Below are positions 1-10,349 of a stretch of DNA of 64,000 nucleotides, in pieces. Source of the stretch: Scheffersomyces stipitis CBS 6054 (Eukaryota > Ascomycota > Pichiomycetes > Serinales > Debaryomycetaceae); assembly GCF_000209165.1 (NCBI RefSeq), contig NC_009044.1, forward strand, positions 62,001 to 126,000, given 5' to 3'. The notes below the pieces were generated by a model. That model searched no databases and was not told the DNA's origin. It saw only the letters and a program-made list of their open reading frames with translations. The position numbers and the translations under genes are program-made. Within the stretch, counting starts at the first letter, position 1, and each line of letters starts with the position of its first letter.

Positions 1-838
1 GATACCGACAATGTTTCGAGAAGTAACCGGAAAACCTCATCCTTATCTTCCGAGACCGGTTGCAAAATGTCGATATATGGCAGAATGCAATTCTCAAAAT
101 GACTCGCATACGTCATTATTGTATCATAAAAAGATTCTGAAGCTCGGACCGAAAGAGACTACAGTAGACAAACTTTTCATACTGCAAAGATATTAGCATT
201 GATATCTCAGCCGTCATGGAGCTCACGGATACCCCTGCCATGACCAAAGGGACTGTGCAACAAAGCATCTCAATACAAGAGACATAGAATTAATAGAGAG
301 AAGCTACATTGAGACCAGAGGGTTTGGAATAGTACAGAAGAAAATTGTATTTCACGAGATATGAGCACTTCCCATTTGCATATATTTCATTTCTCAATAC
401 AATCTCGCAACTGTGGAGCCATGCTAATACTTCTTGAAATATTACTGTCATTCCCTCGGTCGATCTTGTCCGGAACAGTGGAACGGTCACTGACATCGGA
501 AGTAGGGCGGTCCGATAAACGTGATTATTTCCACGTGGTATAATACATAAACAGATCCGGCGCTGTTCCGATGTGTCTAGATAAAAGTCCGAATGCAGGA
601 CATGACTCGTCTATAGCCGTCTGAAGATGATTTTAATTATTAGCATTCATTATCTATAATATAAAATTTTTAATATTGTTCGTTTTTGTATTTTTCTATA
701 TAATAACTAGCTCTGGCTGTTTTTCAATATTTTCCGTCAGACTTCCTATGAATATATAACGAAACCTTATCATATTCTGTCCGATACCCAGATATTTCAT
801 AATACAATACAGTCTAGTTCAAACTATAGATAGCTAGA
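1..838. other. Intergenic, upstream of RCH1
   Basis: No convincing gene is seen. Short ORFs on both strands have no recognisable domains. The right part is AT-rich, and a TATATAA at 753-759 lies about 86 nt before the RCH1 ATG, a plausible core promoter. Nothing shows a gene continuing in from the left edge. Confidence 0.6.
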
Positions 839-2194
839 ATGGTTGATTTCGAAGCTATAAAGCAATCGAAACCATACAAATGGGGTAAAGCCGTACTTGA
901 CTTTGCTATAGCGCAATGGTTTTTTGTGTTTTTGGCGGTTTTCATAGCGTTGGCCCATTCTTTTCCAGAGTTCGCTAAACAGGGAGGTACTATCAGAGCT
1001 GAGTACTCCATTGGTTACGGTGCTGTCGCTGTGATTTTCTTGATCTCAGGTATGTCCATGTCGTCCAAAGACTTGATGATCAATGCTCTAAACTGGAGGG
1101 CTCATTTCACAGTTCTTACCACTTCATTCTTGGTTACCAGCTCGATCATTTACGGAATTGCTACTGGAATCAAGGCTTCTCATGATGGTCAAATAGACGA
1201 CTGGTTGCTTGTGGGACTTATAGTGACCCACTCGTGTCCTACAACAGTGTCGTCCAACGTTGTCATGACCAAACAGGCACATGGTAATGATATATTGACA
1301 TTGTGCGAAGTCTTTGTAGGGAACATCTTGGGTGCTTTCATAACCCCTGCTCTCTTGCAATTGTACATGTCTGGAACCTGGGACTTCGGAAATCCCAGCC
1401 ACCAGCCTGATGGAGATAGTACCATCACTCACTTATATGCTGAAACTATGAAGCAGTTGGGATTATCTGTATTCATTCCCCTATTCGTAGGTCAAGTCAT
1501 TCAGAACGTCTTCCCCAAGCAATCAAAATGGACTTTGACGACATTCAAGTTGAACAAGGTCGGTAGTTTCATGTTATTGTTGATCATGTACCAGTCATTC
1601 TCAACAGCATTTGCTCAGGATGCGTTTACCTCTGTCAGCCATGCCTCTATCATCTTCTTGGTGTTCTTCAACATTGGAATCTATCTCTTCTTCACAGTGT
1701 TAACATACTTCTACGCCAGACCATACTTCATTAAAGCTTACTACAAAGAAGAGCCAAATGAGAACTCAACCAGATTGTATACTCTTGGTTACAAGTTCTT
1801 TAGACCTTTTTACTACAACAGAAGAGACACAGTTGCCCTTATGTTGTGTGGACCTGCCAAGACAGCTGCTTTGGGTGTGTCTCTTGTTTCTTCTCAATAT
1901 GGTTCCAACAATCCAAAGTTGGGTATAATTCTTGTTCCTTTAGTGTTATACCAATCGGAACAAGTGATCTCAGCTCAAATTCTTGTGAATTTCATGAGGA
2001 AATGGATCTACGCTGGTGATGCTAAACATGCTGACGAAGAGAACCAATTGATCCAAGAACAGGATATTAATAATTCACAGGACACTACAAACGACTCTCT
2101 TGATGACAGTTCCCATAATGTTATTAGATCGACCACCTCCATCTCGGTGGATTCTCACGATCATAAGAGACCGGCTAACATAGCGACATTGTAG
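839..2194 (+). CDS. RCH1: Rch1-like SBF-family membrane transporter/regulator
   Basis: A 451-residue polytopic membrane protein of the bile acid:sodium symporter-like (SBF/DUF4137) fold. The sequence shows about ten hydrophobic segments, the family-typical stretch near residues 130-150 (THSCPTTVSSNVVMTKQAHG), and a late motif around residues 340-350 (LCGPAKTAALGVSL). The last 70 residues are hydrophilic and acidic and look like a cytosolic tail. In S. cerevisiae (YMR034C) and C. albicans, Rch1 is a plasma-membrane protein that restrains calcium uptake, so the same role is inferred here. The ATG at 839 follows an AT-rich leader with a TATA box at 753. It converges on PEP7 with only about 120 nt between the stop codons. 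Family assignment is firm; transport substrate is unknown. Confidence 0.85.
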   Translation: MVDFEAIKQSKPYKWGKAVLDFAIAQWFFVFLAVFIALAHSFPEFAKQGGTIRAEYSIGYGAVAVIFLISGMSMSSKDLMINALNWRAHFTVLTTSFLVTSSIIYGIATGIKASHDGQIDDWLLVGLIVTHSCPTTVSSNVVMTKQAHGNDILTLCEVFVGNILGAFITPALLQLYMSGTWDFGNPSHQPDGDSTITHLYAETMKQLGLSVFIPLFVGQVIQNVFPKQSKWTLTTFKLNKVGSFMLLLIMYQSFSTAFAQDAFTSVSHASIIFLVFFNIGIYLFFTVLTYFYARPYFIKAYYKEEPNENSTRLYTLGYKFFRPFYYNRRDTVALMLCGPAKTAALGVSLVSSQYGSNNPKLGIILVPLVLYQSEQVISAQILVNFMRKWIYAGDAKHADEENQLIQEQDINNSQDTTNDSLDDSSHNVIRSTTSISVDSHDHKRPANIATL

Positions 2195-2313
2195 AAAATC
2201 GAATATGCCACTAGATCCAAGCTAACATCCGGATTATATCCTATGCATATATATTTATTTATGTACATATACTGATACAAAATGCATTTCCTTATTTATG
2301 ATGAACCTTTAGA

Positions 2314-4401
2314 TCAGAACCCAAACTCTCCTAGTTCAGTTTCTAAATTCTCTATCGTCATGTCTAACTCCCTTTTGTTCTGTTCAAGCGAACTTAGTTC
2401 TTCAAATCGTCTTGCTTTTGTAGACTCCATGATCATATTTTCTACGAGGAACTTCTGCTCATTCATGACCATGAGTTGTTCTCTGAGTTCTCTAATCTGT
2501 TTCTTGGTTAGTCTCGGCACCTCTGGTGTTTCTTCCTTGGCCCTTTCTTCCAAGGACTGCTTTAATCTCTGTTGCTCTATTTCTTTGTGTTTGTCGTTAA
2601 GTTGCTTATACCATATTAAGTTATCCTGGAGGAACATAATCGAACTCTGATAAATATTAGTGATTAGCCTAGAATCTGCTGCGAAGTCGTCTATTACAAG
2701 AAGCTTGTTGTTTTCCAGTATGAAAAACCTTCCTCGAAACTGTGTTGTTAAATTTTCGAAATCTTTTAAGAAAGTCATGATTTTTATCCTCAACCTGTTG
2801 GTATAGCTTTCTTCTTCATCAGAGGTGGTATCTATATGCTTGGCATACTTCGGAAGAAGCTGGCTTATTTGATGCTTTTGAGCCAATATTGCGTTGTAGA
2901 TAAGGAATATTTCAGTTTCGTTCTGCTTGGGAGTCCTGAGATGAAGCAATTTCCAGTCGTAGAGAAGGGAGTTCTTGCAATCAACACAGCATCGAAACTT
3001 GATACTGTCTTCATGCAACAACGTTTTCAAATTGTCCTTGACTAGCCGGGAATAGTTTAGATTGTGTAATTTCTCTAATAATTTTGACAAAGGTACAACA
3101 ATTGAACAGCTCTTTCTAGCTCCATACGGATCATCACATACAATGTTACCACATAATCTACAATGGTGCCTTCTGATGACTATATTAAAGCGAACGAAGC
3201 AAATTGTGCAATTGGTGGCCTCCTTGTCACTCTGCCAGTTGTCGTAGCCAATAATTTCCTTCTCTGCTTCAGACTTGGAGTCGATAAGAGTCTTTTGTAT
3301 GGCACCCCATAGCGTTTTCGATTCGTTCCTCTCATGGAAACTAGTTTCAGCAAGCAAGTCAGCTAGCTTTATGAACCTCTTTTGCACTTTGACTCTGGCC
3401 AACTGCTTGTCATCTAGGAGTTCTTGCCTCTTTTTGGCGAATTGGCTAGTCAAGTCACGGCTATTGACCTGTGTTCCGACCGCTAGATCCGGTTTTGAGT
3501 AGTAACAGTCACAGCAGCACTTAGACCATGTTCCCTCGAAAGTGGAGTTGTAAACCGGCGGCTCTTTTTCGACGTCTTCGGAGTTTTTCAATTTGACTCT
3601 ATATTGAGTATGTTCATTGCAGAAGAGAAGCCCACATTTCCTGCAATTTACTATGCCATTCTTGACATTTAAAGTCTTTCCACAATCCCGTATAGAACAC
3701 AAAGGGGTTGTTGAAGGATGCTTCCAGTGAGTACGAGTTATGCGCTTGTGTTTTGAATAGGGACTGTTTCCAGAATTGGGTAACGGCGATGTTACTCTCG
3801 AGCTGACAGGCGATTCGCGGAATCCATCACCATTGTCGGAGAAACTGAATCCTCGTTCATCATCGAGCATATCTAGAGAGATAGTTTTTCGTTTTTGAGG
3901 AGTCTTGCGTTGATTTTCAGACTCAAAATCTGGCACAGGGTCAATTATGACTTTTCCAGAAAACCACCGTTTCACATCGTTTGTACCTAAAAGTCGCCCA
4001 ACTGAGGTTCCGCCGTTGCTGAGATTATTGGCAGCATTGGAACTATCAGTTTCCATCTCTTTTTCCTGGTGAGCATCATCGATATGTTGGTTCAATTGTG
4101 ATAATGTTAGCATATGCTCTGAACATATAGGACATGTGAGAGAATCAGTCTGTTTGGTCGGATCAGCAACAGGGACTTCCTCATATTGAGACAGGGGCGC
4201 TAGTGATTTAACTGCGGTATGTCTGACGGGAGTCGGACTCGCTTCGTACTGGACTGACTTGACATTGTCTGGAGTCTGTAGTGTTGAGGAGGTAGTCATG
4301 TTCAGGTTCTGAGACTTGGACATTTTCGCTATGGCTTCTGGTGATTTGAAAGGAGAACCGAGGTTCCGTCGCTGGGTAGGTCGACTATGTTGATTGGCCA
4401 T
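2314..4401 (-). CDS. PEP7: Pep7/Vac1-like FYVE-domain endosomal tether
   Basis: A 695-residue protein. A C2H2 finger sits near residues 90-111 (CPIC...HIDDAH). Then come two FYVE-like zinc domains: a degenerate one near 235-300 and a second near 390-460 carrying the phosphoinositide-binding core RRHHCRLCG. The C-terminal third is charged coiled coil, like the rabenosyn/Rab-binding region. This order matches S. cerevisiae Pep7/Vac1 (515 aa), the PI3P- and Rab5 (Vps21)-binding factor that works with Vps45 and Pep12 in Golgi-to-endosome transport. The extra length is mostly N-terminal Ser/Thr/Pro-rich linker. The ATG at 4401 gives the complete N-terminus. Orthology is well supported by domain order; residue positions are approximate. 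Confidence 0.88.
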   Translation of the reverse strand: MANQHSRPTQRRNLGSPFKSPEAIAKMSKSQNLNMTTSSTLQTPDNVKSVQYEASPTPVRHTAVKSLAPLSQYEEVPVADPTKQTDSLTCPICSEHMLTLSQLNQHIDDAHQEKEMETDSSNAANNLSNGGTSVGRLLGTNDVKRWFSGKVIIDPVPDFESENQRKTPQKRKTISLDMLDDERGFSFSDNGDGFRESPVSSRVTSPLPNSGNSPYSKHKRITRTHWKHPSTTPLCSIRDCGKTLNVKNGIVNCRKCGLLFCNEHTQYRVKLKNSEDVEKEPPVYNSTFEGTWSKCCCDCYYSKPDLAVGTQVNSRDLTSQFAKKRQELLDDKQLARVKVQKRFIKLADLLAETSFHERNESKTLWGAIQKTLIDSKSEAEKEIIGYDNWQSDKEATNCTICFVRFNIVIRRHHCRLCGNIVCDDPYGARKSCSIVVPLSKLLEKLHNLNYSRLVKDNLKTLLHEDSIKFRCCVDCKNSLLYDWKLLHLRTPKQNETEIFLIYNAILAQKHQISQLLPKYAKHIDTTSDEEESYTNRLRIKIMTFLKDFENLTTQFRGRFFILENNKLLVIDDFAADSRLITNIYQSSIMFLQDNLIWYKQLNDKHKEIEQQRLKQSLEERAKEETPEVPRLTKKQIRELREQLMVMNEQKFLVENMIMESTKARRFEELSSLEQNKRELDMTIENLETELGEFGF

Positions 4402-5112
4402 GACATACCAGAATCTAGAAGGTGAGTAAACGAATTATAAATAATGGGTGTTGAAAGAAATTTATAGTAGGGATCGTATGGAGACTTATGTATGGAGATC
4501 TTAAATGGAAGTATAATCGAGTTAAATACAGGAAAGTTTAATTTGAAGGAAGAGTACTCCCCAGCTAGAACGGACCAAGCGTGAACCACAATCTTATGGA
4601 CAGTTGAAAAATAAAGAAATGGATGAAAGTTATAAGAGAAGTAAACCAAGTAAATCAAAAACTAAAGCAAGAAAAAATGACCTTGCAATGTGTATTCACT
4701 GTTGGGTAAGAAGTGCAGACGGTATCTATTCTTACATTCAATCAAACCAGCTTGTCAGTTTCCTTACACGCCACTCCAGTTTTGCCCTGACAATGATTGG
4801 TCTCTATGTTTTTCATGCATTCCGAACAGTTGAACCTTAGCAGAAGAGGAAGACATTAATTTAATAGAATTGAATAAGAATTGAGGTGTGAGACGAAAGA
4901 GTTATTTGGCTGCGAATAAATGTGTAAGATTCATGATGGCAATTATCAACCGATTCTAGCAACAACCTCAACCTCATGAATGAATACCAATAAGTACATT
5001 CAATTTTCCAACATAGGTTCTACAAAAATACCTTGTAATTCTCTTTCTTCTATGCTACACTCTAGCGAGCAGACTATTATACAAAAATATATAGTACATG
5101 AAATGATCACTT
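4402..5112. other. Intergenic between PEP7 and PTC7
   Basis: This is the promoter side of PEP7 and the 3' side of PTC7 (both on the minus strand). It is AT-rich with only short ORFs lacking recognisable features. No RNA gene or repeat was seen. Confidence 0.6.
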
Positions 5113-6252
5113 CTAGGTCACTCTGACAATCACCACTGTGATGTCGTCTTCTTTACCTCCCAAGTACTTTTGACCTGTGAGCCTCGATAACTCCTGGGCA
5201 AACGCACTGGGAAAATTTGTATCTTTCGACACTTTGGCAACTTCCTTGACGAAGGTTTTGGCTACGACGTCTAATTTGTTGTTTCCATCGGAAAGTTGGT
5301 CCTTTAAGAAGATTTCGATATCCTTGGGAATCACATTGTCAGTGACCCCGTCTGTGGCAAACATGATGATATCGTCTTTCTTCAAGTCCCATTCGTACTC
5401 ATCGGCTAAGCTGGGAGAATCTACAATGTAACGGCGACCCTCAAGCTGGGCTTGGCGCATGATCTGTGCGGGTATCTTAGCCAACTGGTAGGGCGTGTTG
5501 AAGTTGTGGGTCTGGAAATGAGACTCACGCACAAGCTGGTAGTCTCTAAACAAGCCACACCATGAATCTCCCAAGTTAGCCACAAGGAGCTTCTTATCTG
5601 GAGTCAAAATTCCCAAACATGCAGTTGTACCTCCGATTTCAACTTTTGGCGAAGTAGAGATCTCGTCAAATGCCTTAGACAAGAGTTCTTTGGGAGTCAA
5701 TGTTTGCACGTTTTCTGCATTCTCGAATTTGTTTCTCATCGATGCACAGAGCTCTCTGGAGATAGCCAGCGAATCATAGCCTGCTTCAGACCAACCGCCA
5801 ACACCATCAGCTACACCTATGGCTACGTAACCCTGAGCAGATTGCAGAGACACAAAAAGATTGTCTTCTCCCAGCGGCGATTCGAGCGCAGGACTGGGCT
5901 TGTTGTGTTTCTTCTTGAACAAGTTGGACTCCTCTCTATCCTTAGGCTGGTAGGCTACCGCGATATCGTAATGTAGCACTGAGGAAAGTGCATTGTCGTA
6001 GTTGGAGGAAGCAGAAGCAGCAGAAGCTGAGGCTGAAGATGATGTAGACGATGAAAACGACTTGGAAGAACCAGGAGTCTTAGCTGAAGACCATGAAGAG
6101 GATCCAAACGAAAACGATCTCCTGGATGCGAATCTTGGAGCAGCTGAAGCTGGTCTGGCCGAGGCAGCGACCGACCTTTTGGTGACAAACGACAAGAGCA
6201 TCAGAAGAACAACTATGGCAATGTAGAAGGCTATGTGGAAGCGTCTAGCCAT
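5113..6252 (-). CDS. PTC7: Ptc7-like type 2C protein phosphatase with N-terminal TM segment
   Basis: A 379-residue PP2C-family phosphatase. Metal-site and core motifs are present: GEDNLFV, VADGVGGW, GGTTACL, NLGDSW, MFATDGVTDNV and, near the end, KEDDITVVIVRV. The order and wording match the Ptc7/PPTC7 subfamily rather than Ptc1-4. Residues 8-24 are a hydrophobic segment followed by an Arg/Ser/Ala-rich stretch to about residue 85 that could also act as a mitochondrial presequence. In S. cerevisiae, an optional intron chooses between a soluble mitochondrial form, linked to coenzyme Q biosynthesis, and a nuclear-envelope TM form. Here I see no GTATGT/TACTAAC pair inside the N-terminal coding region, so a single TM-containing product is inferred. 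Shares a divergent 750-nt upstream region with TIM11. Confidence 0.87.
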   Translation of the reverse strand: MARRFHIAFYIAIVVLLMLLSFVTKRSVAASARPASAAPRFASRRSFSFGSSSWSSAKTPGSSKSFSSSTSSSASASAASASSNYDNALSSVLHYDIAVAYQPKDREESNLFKKKHNKPSPALESPLGEDNLFVSLQSAQGYVAIGVADGVGGWSEAGYDSLAISRELCASMRNKFENAENVQTLTPKELLSKAFDEISTSPKVEIGGTTACLGILTPDKKLLVANLGDSWCGLFRDYQLVRESHFQTHNFNTPYQLAKIPAQIMRQAQLEGRRYIVDSPSLADEYEWDLKKDDIIMFATDGVTDNVIPKDIEIFLKDQLSDGNNKLDVVAKTFVKEVAKVSKDTNFPSAFAQELSRLTGQKYLGGKEDDITVVIVRVT

Positions 6253-7000
6253 AAAAGGAGTCCTGGGTGTAGTGTAAATTCGCTTTGAATTCGCTTAATT
6301 TGAGAATTGGCTTGAACAGAGTATAGAAATTCAGTCCAACAGTGAGACCTGGGAACAGATGCGAAGTCAGTAGCCGTTCAGGTTATCTCCGAGATGCAAA
6401 GTATGACTAGGTAGAAAATGAAAGTGAACAAGGTGGATTGAATTTAGAAAAAAAAAAGTGGAGTTACAATAGATGAAAAGAGAATGAAAAAATGGATATT
6501 ATAGTGGAAACTAAAGATGATGTAAATAGAACTGTACAGTAGCTGAAACAGAAATTAACGAAATTAACGGTCTGCAACTTAAGTATGGAGACAAAGAAAA
6601 AAAGGCAGAGGCGAGTTGGAAAAAGTGGAATAGTTCAATTATCAAAACTCCTACTAATAGACAGATACAAAAGGGTATTTTAATATGGTAGCGTCCACTT
6701 GGCCACTTGGACTACAAATAGTGACAATTAAACTGTAAGGAAACTATTGGTTCTCGCGATTAGAGGTCCTTAACTTGAAAACCGCTTCTTAACTATGAGT
6801 GTTAAGAAAATGCGAAACTGCCTGCCGACTGCAATCTACAGCAATGTCGCATTTTTGGCCCGATGTCGCACATGTCGCATCCAATCAAATCGGCTTCCAC
6901 AACCGAGTGAAAATTTCCTGAATAAAACTGAATTCACAATCTTCTCAACTGTCACAACTGCCATATCCTTTCTCTGTTATCTACTACAGCCAATCACATT
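6253..7000. other. Divergent promoter region PTC7/TIM11
   Basis: No gene supported. The TIM11 side holds three copies of ATGTCGCA (listed separately) and CCAAT sequences at about 6881 and 6987. The PTC7 side has A-rich tracts near 6450-6490 and 6590-6605. Confidence 0.6.
6844..6879 (+). promoter_or_regulatory. Three ATGTCGCA repeats upstream of TIM11
   Basis: ATGTCGCA occurs at 6844-6851, 6863-6870 and 6872-6879, followed at once by a CCAAT sequence, about 120-155 nt before the TIM11 ATG. Three perfect copies of an 8-mer in 36 nt is far above chance. The binding factor is unknown to me. Confidence 0.45.
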
Positions 7001-7279
7001 ATGTCTACCAACTTCAACGTCTTGAGATACTCGTTCTTGGGTGCCGGTATTGTCTACGGCTTTGTCCACAGAAACAGCCTCGAATCCGCTGTAGCTGAAA
7101 AGAATGCTTCCGCTGCCTGGAAAAATGAAGAGAAATTGATCAAGCAAGCCAAGGCTGAATATGCCAAGTTGAACCCTCCCAAGAAGGCTGCTCCAGCCGC
7201 TACTGGTTCTATCAACTGGGAAGATCCTAACCTCGACTTCGGCGTCGCCATTGAGTCGTTGGTCCTGAAGTTGGATTAA
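7001..7279 (+). CDS. TIM11: F1Fo-ATP synthase subunit e
   Basis: A 92-residue small inner-membrane protein. The N-terminal hydrophobic segment contains the glycine motif GAGIVYG (residues 14-20), the GxxxG-type dimer contact of subunit e. It is followed by a charged helix (AEKNASAAWKNEEKLIKQAKAEYAKL) and a short Pro/Ala linker. S. cerevisiae subunit e (Tim11/Atp21, 96 aa) has the same plan; with subunit g it drives ATP synthase dimerisation and cristae shape. The ATG follows a CCAAT-containing leader. A CTG codon near the C-terminus (LVLKLD) is expected to be read as Ser. ATP2, another subunit of the same complex, lies at 49 kb. Confidence 0.88.
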   Translation: MSTNFNVLRYSFLGAGIVYGFVHRNSLESAVAEKNASAAWKNEEKLIKQAKAEYAKLNPPKKAAPAATGSINWEDPNLDFGVAIESLVLKLD

Positions 7280-7744
7280 GCGTCATATGGACTAAGTCAC
7301 GTGGAAATGTCGAACTTAACCAATCTACAGCAATACGATGGGCAGACAACGAACTTCATGAAAGAACATGTACATGCATAACCATGTGAGTCGTTCTTGA
7401 GGTCAAATACCGCCTTCTGGTGCGTGTTTAGTTGTCTTAGATGCTCTTTTTCGTGTTGCTGATGAATGCGATTAATTCTTCTTTCCCGCCATATAAACCG
7501 TAATATATTAGAATCCTGTTCTCTTCATTCTAGAGACGTACCATCTTCTGCACATCTTATCATCGTTTACTTCGTTTCCCCTGTTCAATACACACATTGT
7601 ATATATAAACTATGCTGTAGAATGGTTTAGATAGTCACGCGATATCAGTCACATGATTTAACTTACCTCGGCTTAAACAAGAATCCCCACAATTTACAGA
7701 TTTTTCATCTTTATCTTTCTTTCTTTTCTACACAAACAATTGCC
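7280..7744. other. Intergenic between TIM11 and PEX10
   Basis: Contains the TIM11 3' end and the PEX10 promoter. A CACGTG E-box core is at 7298-7303. A pyrimidine-rich stretch directly precedes the PEX10 ATG. No ORF of note. Confidence 0.6.
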
Positions 7745-8787
7745 ATGTCGCAGGTCAACGAGAGGGCTTTACCATTTGCTGATGCAGCGACGATTGGTAA
7801 GTTACTTACGCTTTTTCTCCAGATTTCCTTTCAAACCTTACAATTTTACTAACACTTTACGTAGTTCGTGCCCATCAGAAAGATGCCTATTTCGAATCAT
7901 CCTACAGATCACAGCTACTGGATGTAATTCAGTTGTTCAAAGGCCAAAGATTTGTGAATACTTACCCAGAAGAAATCACCGTATTTGCCAAATCGGCCTA
8001 TTTGGCTCTCACAACGTTGATAGGTGCTCGTACTTTGGGAGAAGAATATGTAGATTTGATCTATGTTAGTCGTTCAGGTAAGAGACTTCCAAAATTACTT
8101 CCCAGAATAGGATTTATCATGTCGTATGCCTTGTTGCCATACTTGGTGCTGAAGTTGGTGCGAAAGTTGAAGCCTGCTGTTGTGGATGAGTCTGGAAAGG
8201 ACTCACGTAGTGTTCTCACCAAGTTCCTTTCATCGTATACTAAGGTGCTAGACTCCTTGATGAATTTGCATATCGCCATATTCTACTTCTTTGGAGAATT
8301 CTACTCCTTGTCAAAGAGAGTTTTTGGTTTGCGGTATGCTTTTGGCCATAATAGAAATGCTAACAACTTGAACAGGGCAGGAAACTACTCTCTTTTGGGT
8401 GCTATCATTCTTCTACAATTCGCTGTTAAGGGGCTTATTAAACTCAAAACAATCAATGATGACAAGAGGGTCAAGTCGTCGAAACTGGATTCTATCGAAA
8501 AGCCTCAGAATCCACAACAGATTACAGAAATCGACACTTTACGTGAAGTCAACGAAGATTACGGAGACAAGTTCGTTATAGACTTGTCCAATCCTCTGCA
8601 TTTACCATACCTTCCAGAAGGATCCAGAGCTTGCATGCTATGTCTTTCACCCATGACAAATCCAGCTGCTGCTAACTGTGGCCATATGTTCTGCTGGGAT
8701 TGTATAGTGGGCTGGATCCGGGAACATCCGGAATGTCCTTTGTGTAGACAGCTGTGTTTGGAACAGAACTTGTTGCCTCTAAGGTGA
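7745..8787 (+). CDS. PEX10: Peroxisomal RING E3 Pex10, two exons
   Basis: The exons are 7745-7796 and 7865-8787, encoding 324 residues. The 68-nt intron (7797-7864) has donor GTAAGT, branch TACTAAC at 7847-7853 and acceptor TAG. Splicing joins MSQVNERALPFADAATI to VRAHQKDAYFESSYR in frame, which restores the N-terminal Pex2/Pex12-type region. The C-terminus is a C3HC4 RING beginning CMLCLSP, with NCGHMFCWDC and CPLCRQ. Pex10 forms the peroxisomal RING ligase complex with Pex2 and Pex12 and helps ubiquitinate the receptor Pex5, whose gene is 12 kb away here. Without the first exon, the next ORF begins only at a TTG, which supports the spliced model. The RING contains one CTG, probably Ser. Confidence 0.92.
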
Positions 8788-9254
8788 TGTATTTATTCAA
8801 CGAATATACGAGCTATAATTTAAGAAAAGATGTACTCTATTAGGTATATCTACTAATATATCCATCGCTCTGCTAGTTTTCTCTTTGACATTTCAAACTA
8901 GGTTTTTTTTATTTTCAAGTAAAATCAACCAATTTAACCTCAATACTGATTTAATTGGAGAAGCTACCCTTTTCATCTAATAATGCTTTCTTCTATTAGT
9001 AGCAGAGCACTATGGGCACTATGTCCTCTGTGAAATCCGCATACAGTATTGTATTGATTTTGGGTGCCTGGCACATGATTGCACACGTGAATATACACAA
9101 CTGCCACCAAACACTGTTTGCATTTAATTTCAGTTCACAGATTAAAAAAGATGAAGCCATTTTTTTTCGTAGTTACAACAAACAGGTTGCGAAAATCCAC
9201 AGGGACTTTGGCATAAGTTCACGGTCCGTATAGTTTAAAATCATCCATACCGCA
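8788..9254. other. Intergenic between PEX10 and the mannosyltransferase gene
   Basis: AT-rich with T/A tracts near 8905-8920. A 73-codon ORF at 9012-9233 has no recognisable features and ends just before the next ATG, so it is more likely leader sequence. Confidence 0.55.
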
Positions 9255-10349
9255 ATGTCAAATCAGCGGTTTTCGTTACCGTACTCGAAGGGAGATGGAG
9301 ATTTGGAAAATACCAGTGGAAACACTCATAATTATGATGGAGACGATGACAACAACAAGACGTTTAAACCTCGTCAGAAAAATGCATTTTACCGGATCTC
9401 AGGCACGTTAAGTGGGTTTGAAGCACGTATCACTAATTTTTGCATTGCTCACAAGAAGATCACCTTGGCTTTAGTGACGTTGGTCTTTTTGCTGTTTTTC
9501 ACATCCATACCATTCGTTCCTCACTGGCTGGTTTCGAGTCCGAAAGTGGTGATAATTTTGGCTGCTAACGAGGGAGGTGGTGTTCTCAAGTGGAAATCGC
9601 CACAGGAATGGTCGGTCGAGAGATCGTCAATTGCCAACAAAAAGAACTACGCTAAGACTCATGGCTATGGCTTAACCATTAAGGACATGACTATCAAGAA
9701 GCGTTACTCTCACGAATGGAGAGAACTGTGGGAAAAAGTTGACATCATGAAACAAACAATGAGACAGTTTCCTGATACAGAATGGTTCTGGTGGTTAGAT
9801 TTGCACACTTATATCATGGAGCCTCAGATTCTGTTGGAAGAGCATTTCTTAAACAACTTGGAAAATGCCACCTACAGAACGTTGGAGAAGTTCAACCCTT
9901 TGGGTTTAGCTACAGACATTCCTTACGTAGACTACACTCAGCCTATCGATATGATCATCACTCAGGACTGTGGTGGGTTCAACTTGGGTTCGTTCTTAAT
10001 GAGAAGATCTTCGTGGACTGAGATGTTGCTTGACATCTGGTGGGACCCAGCTATGTACGAAGAGATGCACATGCAGTGGGAACACAAGGAGCAAGATGCG
10101 TTGGAGACTTTGTATCTGAGCCAGGCATGGATACGAGAACGTGTAGGTTTCTTGCCTTTGCGTTCTATCAATGCATTTCCTCCAGGAGCCTGTTCAGATC
10201 AAGCCAATGATCCGCAGTTCTTCTTCAAGGACCATGACTTTGTCATCAATATGGCCGGATGCGAGTGGGGCCGTGATTGCTGGGGCGAAATGGAGCACTA
10301 CAAGGCTTTGTCGAAGAAGTTGCACAATAGATGGTGGAAGTTCTGGTAG
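9255..10349 (+). CDS. MNN10: Golgi alpha-1,6-mannosyltransferase, Mnn10-like (GT34)
   Basis: A 364-residue type II membrane protein. It has a cytosolic tail of about 70 residues, one TM near residues 72-92, then a GT34 catalytic domain beginning KVVIILAANEGGGV. Family features include the acidic metal-site segment WFWWLDLHTYIM, QDCGGFNLGSF and the C-terminal INMAGCEWGRDCW. These fit the Mnn10/Mnn11 pair of the M-Pol II complex that extends the alpha-1,6 mannan backbone in the cis-Golgi. Length and the GGGVLKWK motif favour Mnn10 (393 aa in S. cerevisiae) over Mnn11, but I cannot exclude the paralogue without an alignment. The ATG at 9255 is the first in frame. Confidence 0.78.
   Translation: MSNQRFSLPYSKGDGDLENTSGNTHNYDGDDDNNKTFKPRQKNAFYRISGTLSGFEARITNFCIAHKKITLALVTLVFLLFFTSIPFVPHWLVSSPKVVIILAANEGGGVLKWKSPQEWSVERSSIANKKNYAKTHGYGLTIKDMTIKKRYSHEWRELWEKVDIMKQTMRQFPDTEWFWWLDLHTYIMEPQILLEEHFLNNLENATYRTLEKFNPLGLATDIPYVDYTQPIDMIITQDCGGFNLGSFLMRRSSWTEMLLDIWWDPAMYEEMHMQWEHKEQDALETLYLSQAWIRERVGFLPLRSINAFPPGACSDQANDPQFFFKDHDFVINMAGCEWGRDCWGEMEHYKALSKKLHNRWWKFW

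Noticed and set aside
9012..9233. 73-codon ORF before the mannosyltransferase
   Set aside because: No homology features; ends just before the MNN10-like ATG.
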